NCBI GenBank assembly: GCA_937901285.1
Contig: CALCHI010000090.1
Span: 1-8,879, forward strand
Origin: UBA8437 sp003445035
GTDB taxonomy: Bacteria > Planctomycetota > Planctomycetia > Planctomycetales > Planctomycetaceae
Length of the DNA: 8,879 bases
Direction of reading: 5' to 3'
Positions 1 to 7,810 of this stretch are shown here, one piece after another. Numbering within the stretch: position 1 is the first letter of the stretch; each line of letters opens with the position of its first letter. The notes beneath the pieces are model-generated. The model saw nothing but the letters and a program-made list of their open reading frames with translations. It ran no database searches and was not told where the DNA came from. The translations under genes were made by a program, and so were the position numbers.

Positions 1-810
1 AAGACCAAGGTCACCGATGCCGGCCTGGCCCATCTCAAGGGTCTCGCCAACCTCCAGTATCTCAACGTCTACGGCACCGCCGTGACCGACGCGGGACTCA
101 AGCACCTCGCGGGACTCAAGAAGCTCAAGAAGCTCTACATCTGGGAAACCAAGATCAGCGAGGGCGGGATCAAGACGATCAAGACGGCCGTGGCCGGCCT
201 GCGAGTGATCCCTGACCCCGAGATCGAAAAACGGCGTGCGGCGATCGACGCCAAGAGAGCTCTCGCTGCGTTGAAGACCGAATCCGAAACCGCGGCCAAG
301 AAGGTGCCCGAGGCCAAGAAGGCCGCCGACACCACCGCCAAGGCCGCTGCCGACACCAAGACCAAGGCCGACGCCGCCAAGAAGGTTGCTGACACCACGG
401 CCAAGGCCGCCACTGCGGCCAAGACCAAGGCTGATGCCGCCGCCAAGGCACTGACCGACGCCCAGGCCAAGGCCAAGGACGCCAAGACCGACGACGACAA
501 GAAGAAAACGGCCGAGGCAGTGAAGAAGGCCACCACGGCCAAGGCGGCTGCCGACAAGGCCAACGGCGAGGCCAAGAAGAAGGGCGACGACGCCAAGAAG
601 GCCTCTGACGCTGCCGCCAAGGCCGCGGCTGACGCCAAGAAGAAGGGCGACGATTCGAAGAAGGCCTTCACTGCCGCTACCAAGGCCGCTGCTGACGCCA
701 AGGCCAAGTTCGAGAAGGCCAGCAAGCCTCCGGCAAAGAAGAAAGCTGCCAAAAAGGACGACAAGAAGAAGAAGAAGGACGACAAGAAGAAGAAAAAGAA
801 GAAGAAGTAG
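1..810 (+). CDS. LRR protein with Lys/Ala-rich repeat tail, 3' part only
   Basis: The reading frame is open from base 1 to the TAG at 808-810, giving 269 visible residues; the true start lies upstream of the window. A GTG at 82 opens a shorter frame but falls inside an LRR unit, so it is not a start. Residues 1 to about 75 are leucine-rich repeats of about 24 residues with the planctomycetal consensus VTDAGLxHLxGLxxLxxLxxxxT. Residues 79-240 are an Ala/Lys/Asp/Thr-rich, probably helical or coiled-coil region with a 21-residue period. The last 27 residues hold 18 lysines and end in eight in a row. In planctomycetes such LRR blocks often follow a cytochrome or kinase domain, which cannot be checked here. 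LRRs usually bind protein ligands. The basic tail resembles histone H1-like tails and may bind a polyanion, but that is inference. A terminator follows 43 bp after the stop. The LRR call is firm; the function is unknown. Confidence 0.85.
   Translation, partial: KTKVTDAGLAHLKGLANLQYLNVYGTAVTDAGLKHLAGLKKLKKLYIWETKISEGGIKTIKTAVAGLRVIPDPEIEKRRAAIDAKRALAALKTESETAAKKVPEAKKAADTTAKAAADTKTKADAAKKVADTTAKAATAAKTKADAAAKALTDAQAKAKDAKTDDDKKKTAEAVKKATTAKAAADKANGEAKKKGDDAKKASDAAAKAAADAKKKGDDSKKAFTAATKAAADAKAKFEKASKPPAKKKAAKKDDKKKKKDDKKKKKKKK
325..450 (+). repeat. Two 63-bp in-frame repeats coding ADTTAKAA-type units
   Basis: Bases 325-387 and 388-450 encode two aligned 21-residue units. Both begin ADTTAKAA and contain KTKADAA. 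The exact 63-bp period keeps the frame and suggests growth by tandem duplication followed by drift. The units are Ala/Lys/Thr-rich and probably helical. Confidence 0.7.
571..720 (+). repeat. 63-bp in-frame repeats coding AKKKGDD-type units
   Basis: Bases 571-633 and 634-696 encode two 21-residue units, each starting AKKKGDD and ending AAKAAAD or ATKAAAD. A degenerate third unit (AKAKFEKA) begins at 697. The period matches the upstream repeats at 325-450, so the whole tail probably arose from one 21-residue module. Confidence 0.75.
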
Positions 811-852
811 CCCCACGGCCGCTTCTCAACTCGTCCTTCCAGACGTGTTTTC

Positions 853-888
853 CGGCCCGGCGGTCACTTTGACCGCCGGGCCGTTTTT
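853..888 (+). terminator. Rho-independent terminator after the LRR gene
   Basis: A perfect 14-bp GC-rich inverted repeat (853-866 with 870-883) has a 3-nt loop and is followed by five T residues at 884-888. It lies 43 bp after the LRR stop codon and 50 bp before the next start. It should therefore end the LRR transcript and make the next gene a separate unit. The stem also reads as a hairpin on the minus strand but has no T-run there, so it is directional. Confidence 0.9.
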
Positions 889-924
889 CTGACTCCCAGC
901 ACTCCCGCCCGTGCCATTCAGACC

Positions 925-929
925 AGGGA
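925..929 (+). promoter_or_regulatory. Shine-Dalgarno site that sets the start at 938
   Basis: AGGGA at 925-929 sits 8 nt before the ATG at 938. The in-frame GTG at 911 would place this site inside the coding region and add nine residues ahead of a good signal peptide. The ATG is therefore the better start. Confidence 0.6.
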
Positions 930-937
930 CCCTCACG

Positions 938-3900
938 ATGTCGACACACCCCCTGCTGTCCCGGACGCTTGTCCCAGCCCTGATCGTCGCCACCACGCTC
1001 GTCCCCCGATTGGCCTCCGCCGCGGAACTGGTCCAACTGAACCCCGTCGACCACGTCGCGATCATCGGCAACAACCTGGCCGACCGCATGCAGCACCACG
1101 GATGGCTCGAAACCTATCTGCAGGCCGAGTTCCCGCAGCACCGCCTGTCGATCCGGAACCTCGGCTTCTCCGGTGACGAGGTGAAAACCCGCCCGCGATC
1201 GGCCAACTTCGGCAGCACCGACCAGTGGTTGACCAAGGTCAAGGCCGACGTCGTGTTCTGCTTCTTCGGCTACAACGAGGCGCTTCGTGGTGAACCCGGA
1301 CTTGCCGGATTCCGCAAGGATCTCGGCGACATGCTCTCGGGCATGAAGGGCCAGAAATACAACGGCAAGTCCGCACCCCGGGTCGTCGTCTTCTCACCCA
1401 TCGCCCACGAAAACCTCGAAAGCCCCAACCTCCCCGACGGCAGTCACAACAACCGGTACCTGGCCATGTACACGAAGGCGATGAAGGAAGTCTGTGCCGC
1501 CGGCAAGACCCCCTTCGTCGATCTCTTCGTCCCCTCGCAGAAGCTCTACCGGGAAAACGCCACCCCGCTGACCCTCAACGGCATCCACCTGCTCGACCAC
1601 GGCAACCGGCTGTTGGCCGGCGTGATCATGCAGCAGGTCTTTGGGAACGCGAAGAGTTCCCTGCGGGAGAGCGCCGAGATCGGGAAGCTACGAACCGCGG
1701 TTCTCGACAAGAGCTACTACTGGTTCAGCCGTTACCGGGTTGTCGACGGCTACAACGTCTTCGGTGGCCGTTCGCGACTGGCCTGGTTCGGCCAGTCCAA
1801 CGCCGACGTGATGCAGCGCGAGATGCAGATCTTCGACGTGATGACCGGCAACCGGGACGAGAAGATCTGGGCGGTCGCCGCCGGCCGGAAACACAAGGTC
1901 ATTGACAACAACATCCCCGGCCTCCTGGTGGTCAAGACGAACAAGCCGGGGTCACTGGCCGGTGGTCGGCATCGCTACCTCGGTGGTCGCAAGGCGATCG
2001 AGCGAATGCGGGTGGCCAAGGGGATGGAGGTCAACCTTTTCGCCTCCGAAGAGAAGTTTCCCGAATTGATCAACCCGGTGCAGATGGCCGTCGACACCGA
2101 TGGCCGCCTGTTCGCGTCAGTCTGGCCCTCCTACCCCCACTGGAACCCCACCAGGCCCCGCACCGACCGGATCCTCTGCCTGCCCGATGATGACCGCGAC
2201 GGCGTCGCCGACCGCTGCGTGGTTTTTGCCGACAAGCTCAACAGCGTGACCGGTTTCGAGTTCTGGGGCGGCGGCATGCTGGTGGCCGCCGCGCCGGAGA
2301 TCTGGTTCCTCAAGGACACCGACGGTGACGACAAGGCCGACGTGAAGATCCGCATGCTCCAGGGCATCTCCAGCGCCGACACCCACCACTCGGCCAACGC
2401 CCTGGTCGTCGGGCCCGACGGCTGGCTGTACTGGTCTCGAGGCATCTTCAACATCGCCAACATGGAAACCCCCACCCGCACCTACCGGTCGGGCCAATCG
2501 GGTGTGCACCGCTTCAACCCCCGGACGTTCGAGGTCGAGTTCCACTTCCCGATCGGACCCAACCCGCACGGCGACGCCTTTGACCGTTGGGGATTCCAGT
2601 TCGCCAACGACGGAACCGGAGGCACCGGCAGCTACGTCAACATCGGCAAGGGACGAGGAAACAAGAAGTGGTTCCCGAAGCGCGTCCGCCCGGTGGCCGC
2701 CACCGGTTTCCTCTCCAGTTCCCACTTCCCCGAGAACACCAACGGCAACTTCCTGATCTGCAACACGATCGGGTTCCAGGGCGTCCTGCAACACGAGGTC
2801 AGCTTCAACGGGGCCGACATCACCGCAAAAGAGATCGAGCCGATCCTCGTCTCCTCGGACCCCAACTTCCGACCGACCGACATCGAGATCGGCGGCGACG
2901 GCGCCCTGTATGTCTCTGACTGGTGCAACGTCCTGATCGGACATATGCAGCACAACATGCGGGACCCCAACCGGGATGCCGCACACGGACGAATCTACCG
3001 TGTCAGCTATCCGGGCCGCCCGCTGATGCCGGCCGTCAAGATGAAGGGCAAGCCGATCGCACAGGTTTGCGAGAACCTGTTCTCGACGGCCAACAGCGTC
3101 CGCTACCGCGCCCGGCTGGAACTCAGCGGCCGTGAGACCAAGGATGTGGTGGCCCAGGTCGGCGCGTTCGCCAAGACACTGGACGTCAACAAGGTCTCCC
3201 TGAAACGCGACGAGGCCCAGGCCCTGCTCGAGTGCCTGTGGGTCTTTGAAGAGCACCGCGTGGCTGACGAAGCGTTGCTGAAGCGAGTCCTGGAAGCCGA
3301 CGAACAGAAGATCCGCGCAGCGGCCATCCGCACGCTCGGACACTGGGGCGAAAAGGTCCCCGGTTGGCAGAAATTGCTGGTCGCCGGTTCCCGCGACAAG
3401 TCGCCACTGGTCCGTGCCGAAGCGGTCAAGGCCGCCGTGTCGTTCGAACGGCTGGCGGCCGCCGAAGTGGTCTTCGAAGCGGCGACCCGGCCCACCGACG
3501 CCGAACTCAATGCCGTCCTCAACTTCGCCCGCAGCCAGTTGGCCGTTGACAAGATTGTCCAGGAAGCCGTCTCTTCCGGAAAACCACTTTCCAGGGCCGC
3601 CCAGGCCTACGTGCTTCGCAACGCCAGTGTCGCCGACCTGCTGAAGCTCAAGCCGACCGAGGCCGTGCACGAGGCGATCCTCTCGCGACCGAACGTCCCG
3701 GCCGTCAGTCTCAGAAAATCGCTGGTCGCGCTGGCCGCAATCCGCAAGACGGCCCCAACCGGGCTGCTGCTGGACCTGCTCGAAGAACGTGACGGAAACA
3801 AGTCGACCGGACTGGCCACCATCGGATCCCTGTTGGCCTCTCAACCGAAAAAGGACCTGGCAACGGTCGCCGACCGGATCGAGAAACTCGCCGTTTCGGC

Positions 3901-5896
3901 CAAGAACAATGCGATCCGACGGCTGGCGCTGGTCGCCTGGATCACCGCCGACGGCAACGGTGACGACGCTCTGCTGGCCGCATCGACCAGCAAGGCCCGG
4001 CTGCGAGATTTCCTTGACGCCGTGCCGGCCATCGCCAACACAAAACTCCGCAGCCAGCTCTACGAGAAGGTCCAGCCGCTGACGGTGGACCTGCCGAGTG
4101 CGCTCAAGGCCGAACAATCCGGCTCGGCACTCGAACAACAGGGCATCAAGGTCGACTACTTCTTCCCCAGTGCTGCCAACGTCGCGATCGAAACGCTCGC
4201 CGCGATGACACCCAGGGCCAGCGGGGTGGTCCCGGCCATCATCAAGAACGTGCCGCAGAAAAAGCAGAACGACAAGTTCGCGCTGCGATTCACCGGCTCG
4301 ATCCACATCCCCAAGTCAGGCCGCTACGTCTTCTTTGCCAATTCGGATGACGGCTCTCGGATCTACATCGGCAAGAAGCTGGTCGTCAACAACGACGGCC
4401 TGCACGGCATGGTCGAGAAATCCGGAGCCATCAACCTCCCGGCCGGAGCCCACCCGCTGGTGGTCACCTACTTCGACAACGGCGGAGGCGACGGGCTGCA
4501 GATCAACTGGCGGGGCCCGGGTTTCGGCAAGCGGCCGATCCCCACAACATCGCTGTCGGTCGGTGGCGGAGAAACGCTGCACGACGTGGCCATCGGGGCC
4601 CTGGCCTCGATCTCCGGACACGACGCCCGCAAGGTGACTGACCTGGCGGCGCTGATCAAGGCCGGTCGCAACCGGCCCGCGGCCATCCGCGCCCTGCGAG
4701 GCGTGCCGGTCAAGAACTGGCCCGCCACCGAAATCGGCCCGGTGGTCGATAACATGGTCGGCTATCTCAGTGGCATGCCCGCCAGTTTCCGTACCGGCCC
4801 GGCCGCGACCGACGCCATGGCACTGGCACGAGCCCTCTCGGCACGACTCAAGCCCGACCAGGCCAGGGCTCTCGAGCTTCGGCTCAAGAACCTCAACGTC
4901 CGAGTGATCGCCATCGGCACGGTGCCGCACCGGATGATCTTCGACAAGGAACGGATCGCCGTGCAGGCGGGCAAGCCGGTCGAGTTCCGGTTCACCAACA
5001 CCGACAACATGCCGCACAACTTCGCCATCGGACGCCCCGGCTCGCTCGAGGAACTCGGGCTGCTGGCCGAAAAGACCGCCCGCGACCCCGACGCGATGGC
5101 CCGCCACTACATCCCCAAAAGCGACAAGGTGATGCTGGGCAGCCGGCTGCTGCAGACCGGCCAGACCCAGGCCCTGAGCTTCAAAGCGCCCACCAGGCCG
5201 GGCGTCTACCCCTACGTCTGCACCTACCCGGGACACTGGCGACGCATGTACGGCACCCTGTACGTCGTGGCCAACCTCGCCGAGTACCAGGCCAACCCCG
5301 GCTCGTACCTCGCCCAGGCCAAGCTGCCGGTCCAGGACGAACTGCTGAAGTTCAGCACGCGGGGCCGCGAATGGAAGCTGTCGGAACTGGCCTCCGCCGT
5401 TCAGCCGCTTCCCGAAGGACGTGCCTTCATGGTCGGCAAACAGTTGTTCAAGGTCGCCAACTGCGTGGCCTGCCACAAGCTGAACAACGAGGGCCGCGTC
5501 TTCGGCCCCGACCTGGTCAAGCTCGGCTCGCTCGACAAGAAGAAACACACACCCCAGTACATCCTCGAATCGATCCTCAATCCGTCCAAGGACATCGACA
5601 AGAAGTTCCAGTCACAGGTCTTCGCACTCGATTCGGGCAAGGTGGTCACCGGAATGGTCATCAAGGAAACCCCCGACACGGTCGAGATCGTCATCGATCC
5701 GCTCGCCAAGGGACGCGCCACGGTGATCAAGAAATCCTCGATCGATGACCGGGCCGTCTCCAAAACGTCGATCATGCCGCTGGGGCTGCTCAACAAGCTC
5801 TCGCGCGAGGAGATCCTCGACCTGATCGCCTATGTCTATGCCAAGGGCGACAAGTCGAACCCGCTGTTCATGCACGAGCACGCCGAGAAGAAGTGA
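938..5896 (+). CDS. Exported PVC-type dehydrogenase/cytochrome c fusion with SGNH-like, PA14 and cupredoxin domains
   Basis: This encodes 1652 residues from the ATG at 938. Residues 1 to about 29 form a signal peptide (hydrophobic LVPALIVATTLV, cleavage near ASA-AE). Domains in order: SGNH/GDSL-hydrolase-like fold, about 37-236 (GNNL 44-47, SGDE 78-81, GYNE 111-114, NGIH 214-217); PVC putative membrane-bound dehydrogenase beta-propeller, about 357-695, with Asp-rich calcium-type loops at 417-425 and 460-468; HEAT-like helices, about 710-1060; PA14, about 1069-1204, with Asp pair 1137-1138; further helices to about 1320; azurin/auracyanin-like cupredoxin, about 1320-1443, with ligand set H1360, C1428, H1433, M1437; and the PVC haem domain, about 1490-1640, with CVACH at 1509-1513 and likely axial Met1613. 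It probably acts in the periplasm or at the cell surface, oxidising or binding a carbohydrate-like ligand and passing electrons by copper and haem; the substrate is unknown. The SGNH Ser and Asp appear to be replaced by Asn. The domain calls are firm; the overall function is inference. Confidence 0.95.
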   Translation: MSTHPLLSRTLVPALIVATTLVPRLASAAELVQLNPVDHVAIIGNNLADRMQHHGWLETYLQAEFPQHRLSIRNLGFSGDEVKTRPRSANFGSTDQWLTKVKADVVFCFFGYNEALRGEPGLAGFRKDLGDMLSGMKGQKYNGKSAPRVVVFSPIAHENLESPNLPDGSHNNRYLAMYTKAMKEVCAAGKTPFVDLFVPSQKLYRENATPLTLNGIHLLDHGNRLLAGVIMQQVFGNAKSSLRESAEIGKLRTAVLDKSYYWFSRYRVVDGYNVFGGRSRLAWFGQSNADVMQREMQIFDVMTGNRDEKIWAVAAGRKHKVIDNNIPGLLVVKTNKPGSLAGGRHRYLGGRKAIERMRVAKGMEVNLFASEEKFPELINPVQMAVDTDGRLFASVWPSYPHWNPTRPRTDRILCLPDDDRDGVADRCVVFADKLNSVTGFEFWGGGMLVAAAPEIWFLKDTDGDDKADVKIRMLQGISSADTHHSANALVVGPDGWLYWSRGIFNIANMETPTRTYRSGQSGVHRFNPRTFEVEFHFPIGPNPHGDAFDRWGFQFANDGTGGTGSYVNIGKGRGNKKWFPKRVRPVAATGFLSSSHFPENTNGNFLICNTIGFQGVLQHEVSFNGADITAKEIEPILVSSDPNFRPTDIEIGGDGALYVSDWCNVLIGHMQHNMRDPNRDAAHGRIYRVSYPGRPLMPAVKMKGKPIAQVCENLFSTANSVRYRARLELSGRETKDVVAQVGAFAKTLDVNKVSLKRDEAQALLECLWVFEEHRVADEALLKRVLEADEQKIRAAAIRTLGHWGEKVPGWQKLLVAGSRDKSPLVRAEAVKAAVSFERLAAAEVVFEAATRPTDAELNAVLNFARSQLAVDKIVQEAVSSGKPLSRAAQAYVLRNASVADLLKLKPTEAVHEAILSRPNVPAVSLRKSLVALAAIRKTAPTGLLLDLLEERDGNKSTGLATIGSLLASQPKKDLATVADRIEKLAVSAKNNAIRRLALVAWITADGNGDDALLAASTSKARLRDFLDAVPAIANTKLRSQLYEKVQPLTVDLPSALKAEQSGSALEQQGIKVDYFFPSAANVAIETLAAMTPRASGVVPAIIKNVPQKKQNDKFALRFTGSIHIPKSGRYVFFANSDDGSRIYIGKKLVVNNDGLHGMVEKSGAINLPAGAHPLVVTYFDNGGGDGLQINWRGPGFGKRPIPTTSLSVGGGETLHDVAIGALASISGHDARKVTDLAALIKAGRNRPAAIRALRGVPVKNWPATEIGPVVDNMVGYLSGMPASFRTGPAATDAMALARALSARLKPDQARALELRLKNLNVRVIAIGTVPHRMIFDKERIAVQAGKPVEFRFTNTDNMPHNFAIGRPGSLEELGLLAEKTARDPDAMARHYIPKSDKVMLGSRLLQTGQTQALSFKAPTRPGVYPYVCTYPGHWRRMYGTLYVVANLAEYQANPGSYLAQAKLPVQDELLKFSTRGREWKLSELASAVQPLPEGRAFMVGKQLFKVANCVACHKLNNEGRVFGPDLVKLGSLDKKKHTPQYILESILNPSKDIDKKFQSQVFALDSGKVVTGMVIKETPDTVEIVIDPLAKGRATVIKKSSIDDRAVSKTSIMPLGLLNKLSREEILDLIAYVYAKGDKSNPLFMHEHAEKK

Positions 5897-5906
5897 AACA
5901 CGTGTT
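5897..5906. repeat. 10-bp perfect palindrome filling the convergent gap
   Basis: AACACGTGTT occupies exactly the bases between the stop codons of the two convergent genes. It has no loop and no T-run, so it is not a normal intrinsic terminator. It could be a protein-binding site or chance. No other terminator was found between these genes. Confidence 0.4.
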
Positions 5907-7790
5907 CTACGGCCGCAACCGGACCACGCAGTAGACCAGGAACTTCGGCACCTCGAACCTCACCCGGTTTCCTGCCCGCTGGAATTTCACAGCCACCGGT
6001 CCTTCCCGCTCGGGCACCAGGATCTCCACCCGCCCCACCTGCAATCCGGCCGGCAACAGCACATCGGCTTTCACACCGGCGACCGCGATCGGTTTCTCGT
6101 CCTTCAATCCGCCACCGGCACTCGGCTTGCCGTCGCCACCCCTGGGTGGTTCGGTCCGGTTGTAGTTGACCAGGTGCAGGTCCAGTTCGTTCCCGCCGGC
6201 CGGCCGACTGGCCGAAACCCGAACCGTGTACGGGGCCTCGAACCGGCTTGGCTTCGTTTCCGGTGTCGACGATTCGCCCCCGATCCGCAACACCCGCATG
6301 TACGGCTTCAACCGCTCCGGCGTTGACGCGGCCAGGTCATCAGGAAGCACGTCGAACAGCACATGATCGTCCAGGAGTTTCCGTCCCAGCCGCTTGAACG
6401 CTTCGACCGGTTCGACGCGGCCCCGGTGAACGGCCTGCCGGGGAAACAGCAGCACGGTCTCGGCGTGCGAGCGGTTCCCGCGAAACAATGCGTCGTGCTG
6501 ACCCAGGAACCGGTAATAACGAACGATCTCGCCGCGGGCCGCCGTATCAGTAAACCGCGTGTAGAACCCCATCGGGGCACCACCATTGGCGGCCAACTCG
6601 GCGATTGCCACGCGGATCCGGGTGCTCTCGTATTTTCCCAGCGTAAACGGCTTGTCGTCGAACGCCCCGCGAATGTATCTCGCCTGCAACGTACCTTCCC
6701 CCAGGAACCTCTTCTCCAGGTCCGTGAAGAATGCCGCCGCTCCCGTGCTGTACCACAGGTAGGTCTCGTCCCGCCCCCATAACTCGCCAGGCAGCAGGCA
6801 GCGTTCATCACCCGAGATCTGGCCAAAGTTGCCCAGGTGGTTCCACTGCGCGGTGATCAGATCGGGTTTCAGAGAACGGCCGTATCGATGGAACACCTCG
6901 TCGAAGACCTGCTTGTTGGAGATCTGTGACCATCTGAGCATCTCGCGTCGCAACGGGGTGCTCTTGGACGGATCGTGCCAACTGACGATCTCCTCAAACC
7001 GATGCCCGGCCACGTCATCGATGCCCAGGCCCTTCAATTGCTCCTGAGAGAAGCGATCTGCCAGGTACTTGCGGAACCCTGTCTGGCAGTGATCGCACAG
7101 GCAGTTATGGCGATAGAAGTAGTTGGCGATAAATCCATCGAGCCCCTGCCGGATGCCCTGGCGGACCCAGGCCTTGAGCACCTTCTGCCACCCCGGATTC
7201 CTCAGGCAGGCCCAGTATTCGCGCATGCCACCGATCCCATAACCCTTCTGCGAGATCGGCTTCCCGTCCGGGCCTCGCTCGAGAAACTCGAGCGGGTCCT
7301 TCACCGGCCGGGGCCCCAGTTGCTTCTCGTCCCACAGTTCCTCGTAGAACCTGAAGAACCCCGTCGGCCCCTTGCCGGTCTTTTTGTCACGAGGGTCTCC
7401 GACCAGGAACTCGACATTGAAATGCCCCACGACCCTGGCGTCGATCTTGTGAATCAACCGGTTCCGCTCGGCGAACCACTTGCCACAGGCGTCGTGCCCG
7501 CGGACCGGAAAGTGAGCCGGGTAGCCGCCGTAGGCCTTTGTGTGGACCAGGCTCCAGAAGTGGGCTCCGTAAAACCCCAGTTGCACCACGTCGGGACGGG
7601 CCTCGCGGAGAAACGGCAGGTAGTCGGGATGGTCGTAGCGGTGCCAGTGTGCGACCAGGCGAGTGAACTCGAATCGGCCTGCCGGCTCGGCCGCAGGCGC
7701 ATCGCCGGCCACCACCACGACCAGCAGCACCGCCAGCCCGGCCACAACGCGTCCTGGAACTTGTCGCCACATCACGGTGATGCCCATCAT
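5907..7790 (-). CDS. Exported glycoside-hydrolase-like TIM-barrel protein, GH42-related appearance
   Basis: The product is 627 residues if translation starts at the ATG whose first base is 7790 (an adjacent ATG at 7787 is equally possible). The frame stays open to 7874, but that longer start would overlap the divergent dioxygenase gene and put 28 residues before the signal peptide. Residues 1 to about 36 form a signal peptide (AGLAVLLVVVVAG, cleavage near PAA-EP). Residues of about 40-430 look like a TIM-barrel glycosidase fold, with a strand ending DGFIANYF (218-225) followed by CLCDHC (230-235). The C-x-C-x2-C spacing matches the zinc motif of GH42 beta-galactosidases, and C195 could be a fourth ligand. 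E388 in KYESTRIR is a candidate catalytic residue. About 440-510 resembles a GH42 trimerisation/GATase-like domain (ETVLLFP at 444), and about 530-627 is probably a beta-sandwich. At the usual acid/base position NE of GH42 it appears to read N223-Y224. A polysaccharide or glycoside role is likely; the exact family and activity are unsure. Confidence 0.8.
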   Translation of the reverse strand: MMGITVMWRQVPGRVVAGLAVLLVVVVAGDAPAAEPAGRFEFTRLVAHWHRYDHPDYLPFLREARPDVVQLGFYGAHFWSLVHTKAYGGYPAHFPVRGHDACGKWFAERNRLIHKIDARVVGHFNVEFLVGDPRDKKTGKGPTGFFRFYEELWDEKQLGPRPVKDPLEFLERGPDGKPISQKGYGIGGMREYWACLRNPGWQKVLKAWVRQGIRQGLDGFIANYFYRHNCLCDHCQTGFRKYLADRFSQEQLKGLGIDDVAGHRFEEIVSWHDPSKSTPLRREMLRWSQISNKQVFDEVFHRYGRSLKPDLITAQWNHLGNFGQISGDERCLLPGELWGRDETYLWYSTGAAAFFTDLEKRFLGEGTLQARYIRGAFDDKPFTLGKYESTRIRVAIAELAANGGAPMGFYTRFTDTAARGEIVRYYRFLGQHDALFRGNRSHAETVLLFPRQAVHRGRVEPVEAFKRLGRKLLDDHVLFDVLPDDLAASTPERLKPYMRVLRIGGESSTPETKPSRFEAPYTVRVSASRPAGGNELDLHLVNYNRTEPPRGGDGKPSAGGGLKDEKPIAVAGVKADVLLPAGLQVGRVEILVPEREGPVAVKFQRAGNRVRFEVPKFLVYCVVRLRP

Positions 7791-7803
7791 TCTCGGGTTG
7801 CTG

Positions 7804-7810
7804 TAGACTA
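7804..7810. promoter_or_regulatory. Candidate shared -10 element in the divergent intergenic region
   Basis: TAGACTA reads as TAGACT on the plus strand (7804-7809) and TAGTCT on the minus strand (7810-7805), both -10-like. It lies in the one AT-richer spot of the 74-bp gap between the divergent glycosidase-like and dioxygenase genes. Plus-strand transcripts would have a leader of about 50 nt; minus-strand transcripts would have about 10 nt. No convincing -35 was found for either direction, so this is tentative. Confidence 0.3.

Noticed and set aside
135..785. Minus-strand open frame rich in Ala, Phe and Ser opposite the LRR tail, looking like a membrane protein
   Set aside because: Its composition is simply the complement of AAG/GCC repeats. 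The plus-strand frame continues an LRR domain.
792..799. Possible -1 frameshift site in the poly-lysine codons
   Set aside because: The longest A run is five, so the slippery A-AAA-AAG heptamer is incomplete. The stop codon follows within four codons, and the only downstream structure is the terminator more than 50 nt away.
869..897. TTGACC in the terminator arm as a -35 for the large gene
   Set aside because: No -10-like hexamer occurs at 16-18 bp spacing; the bases there are GC-rich.
911..937. GTG start nine codons upstream for the large fusion protein
   Set aside because: The ATG at 938 has AGGGA at the right distance and puts the signal peptide at the N-terminus.
2117..4306. Very long minus-strand open frame (729 codons) opposite the large redox protein
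   Set aside because: It is antisense to a gene with clear domains. Its translation shows no recognisable family. Long shadow frames are expected opposite GC-rich codons.
4316..5548. Second long minus-strand open frame (410 codons) opposite the PA14-cupredoxin-haem region
   Set aside because: Same reason: shadow of well-supported domains with catalytic motifs on the plus strand.
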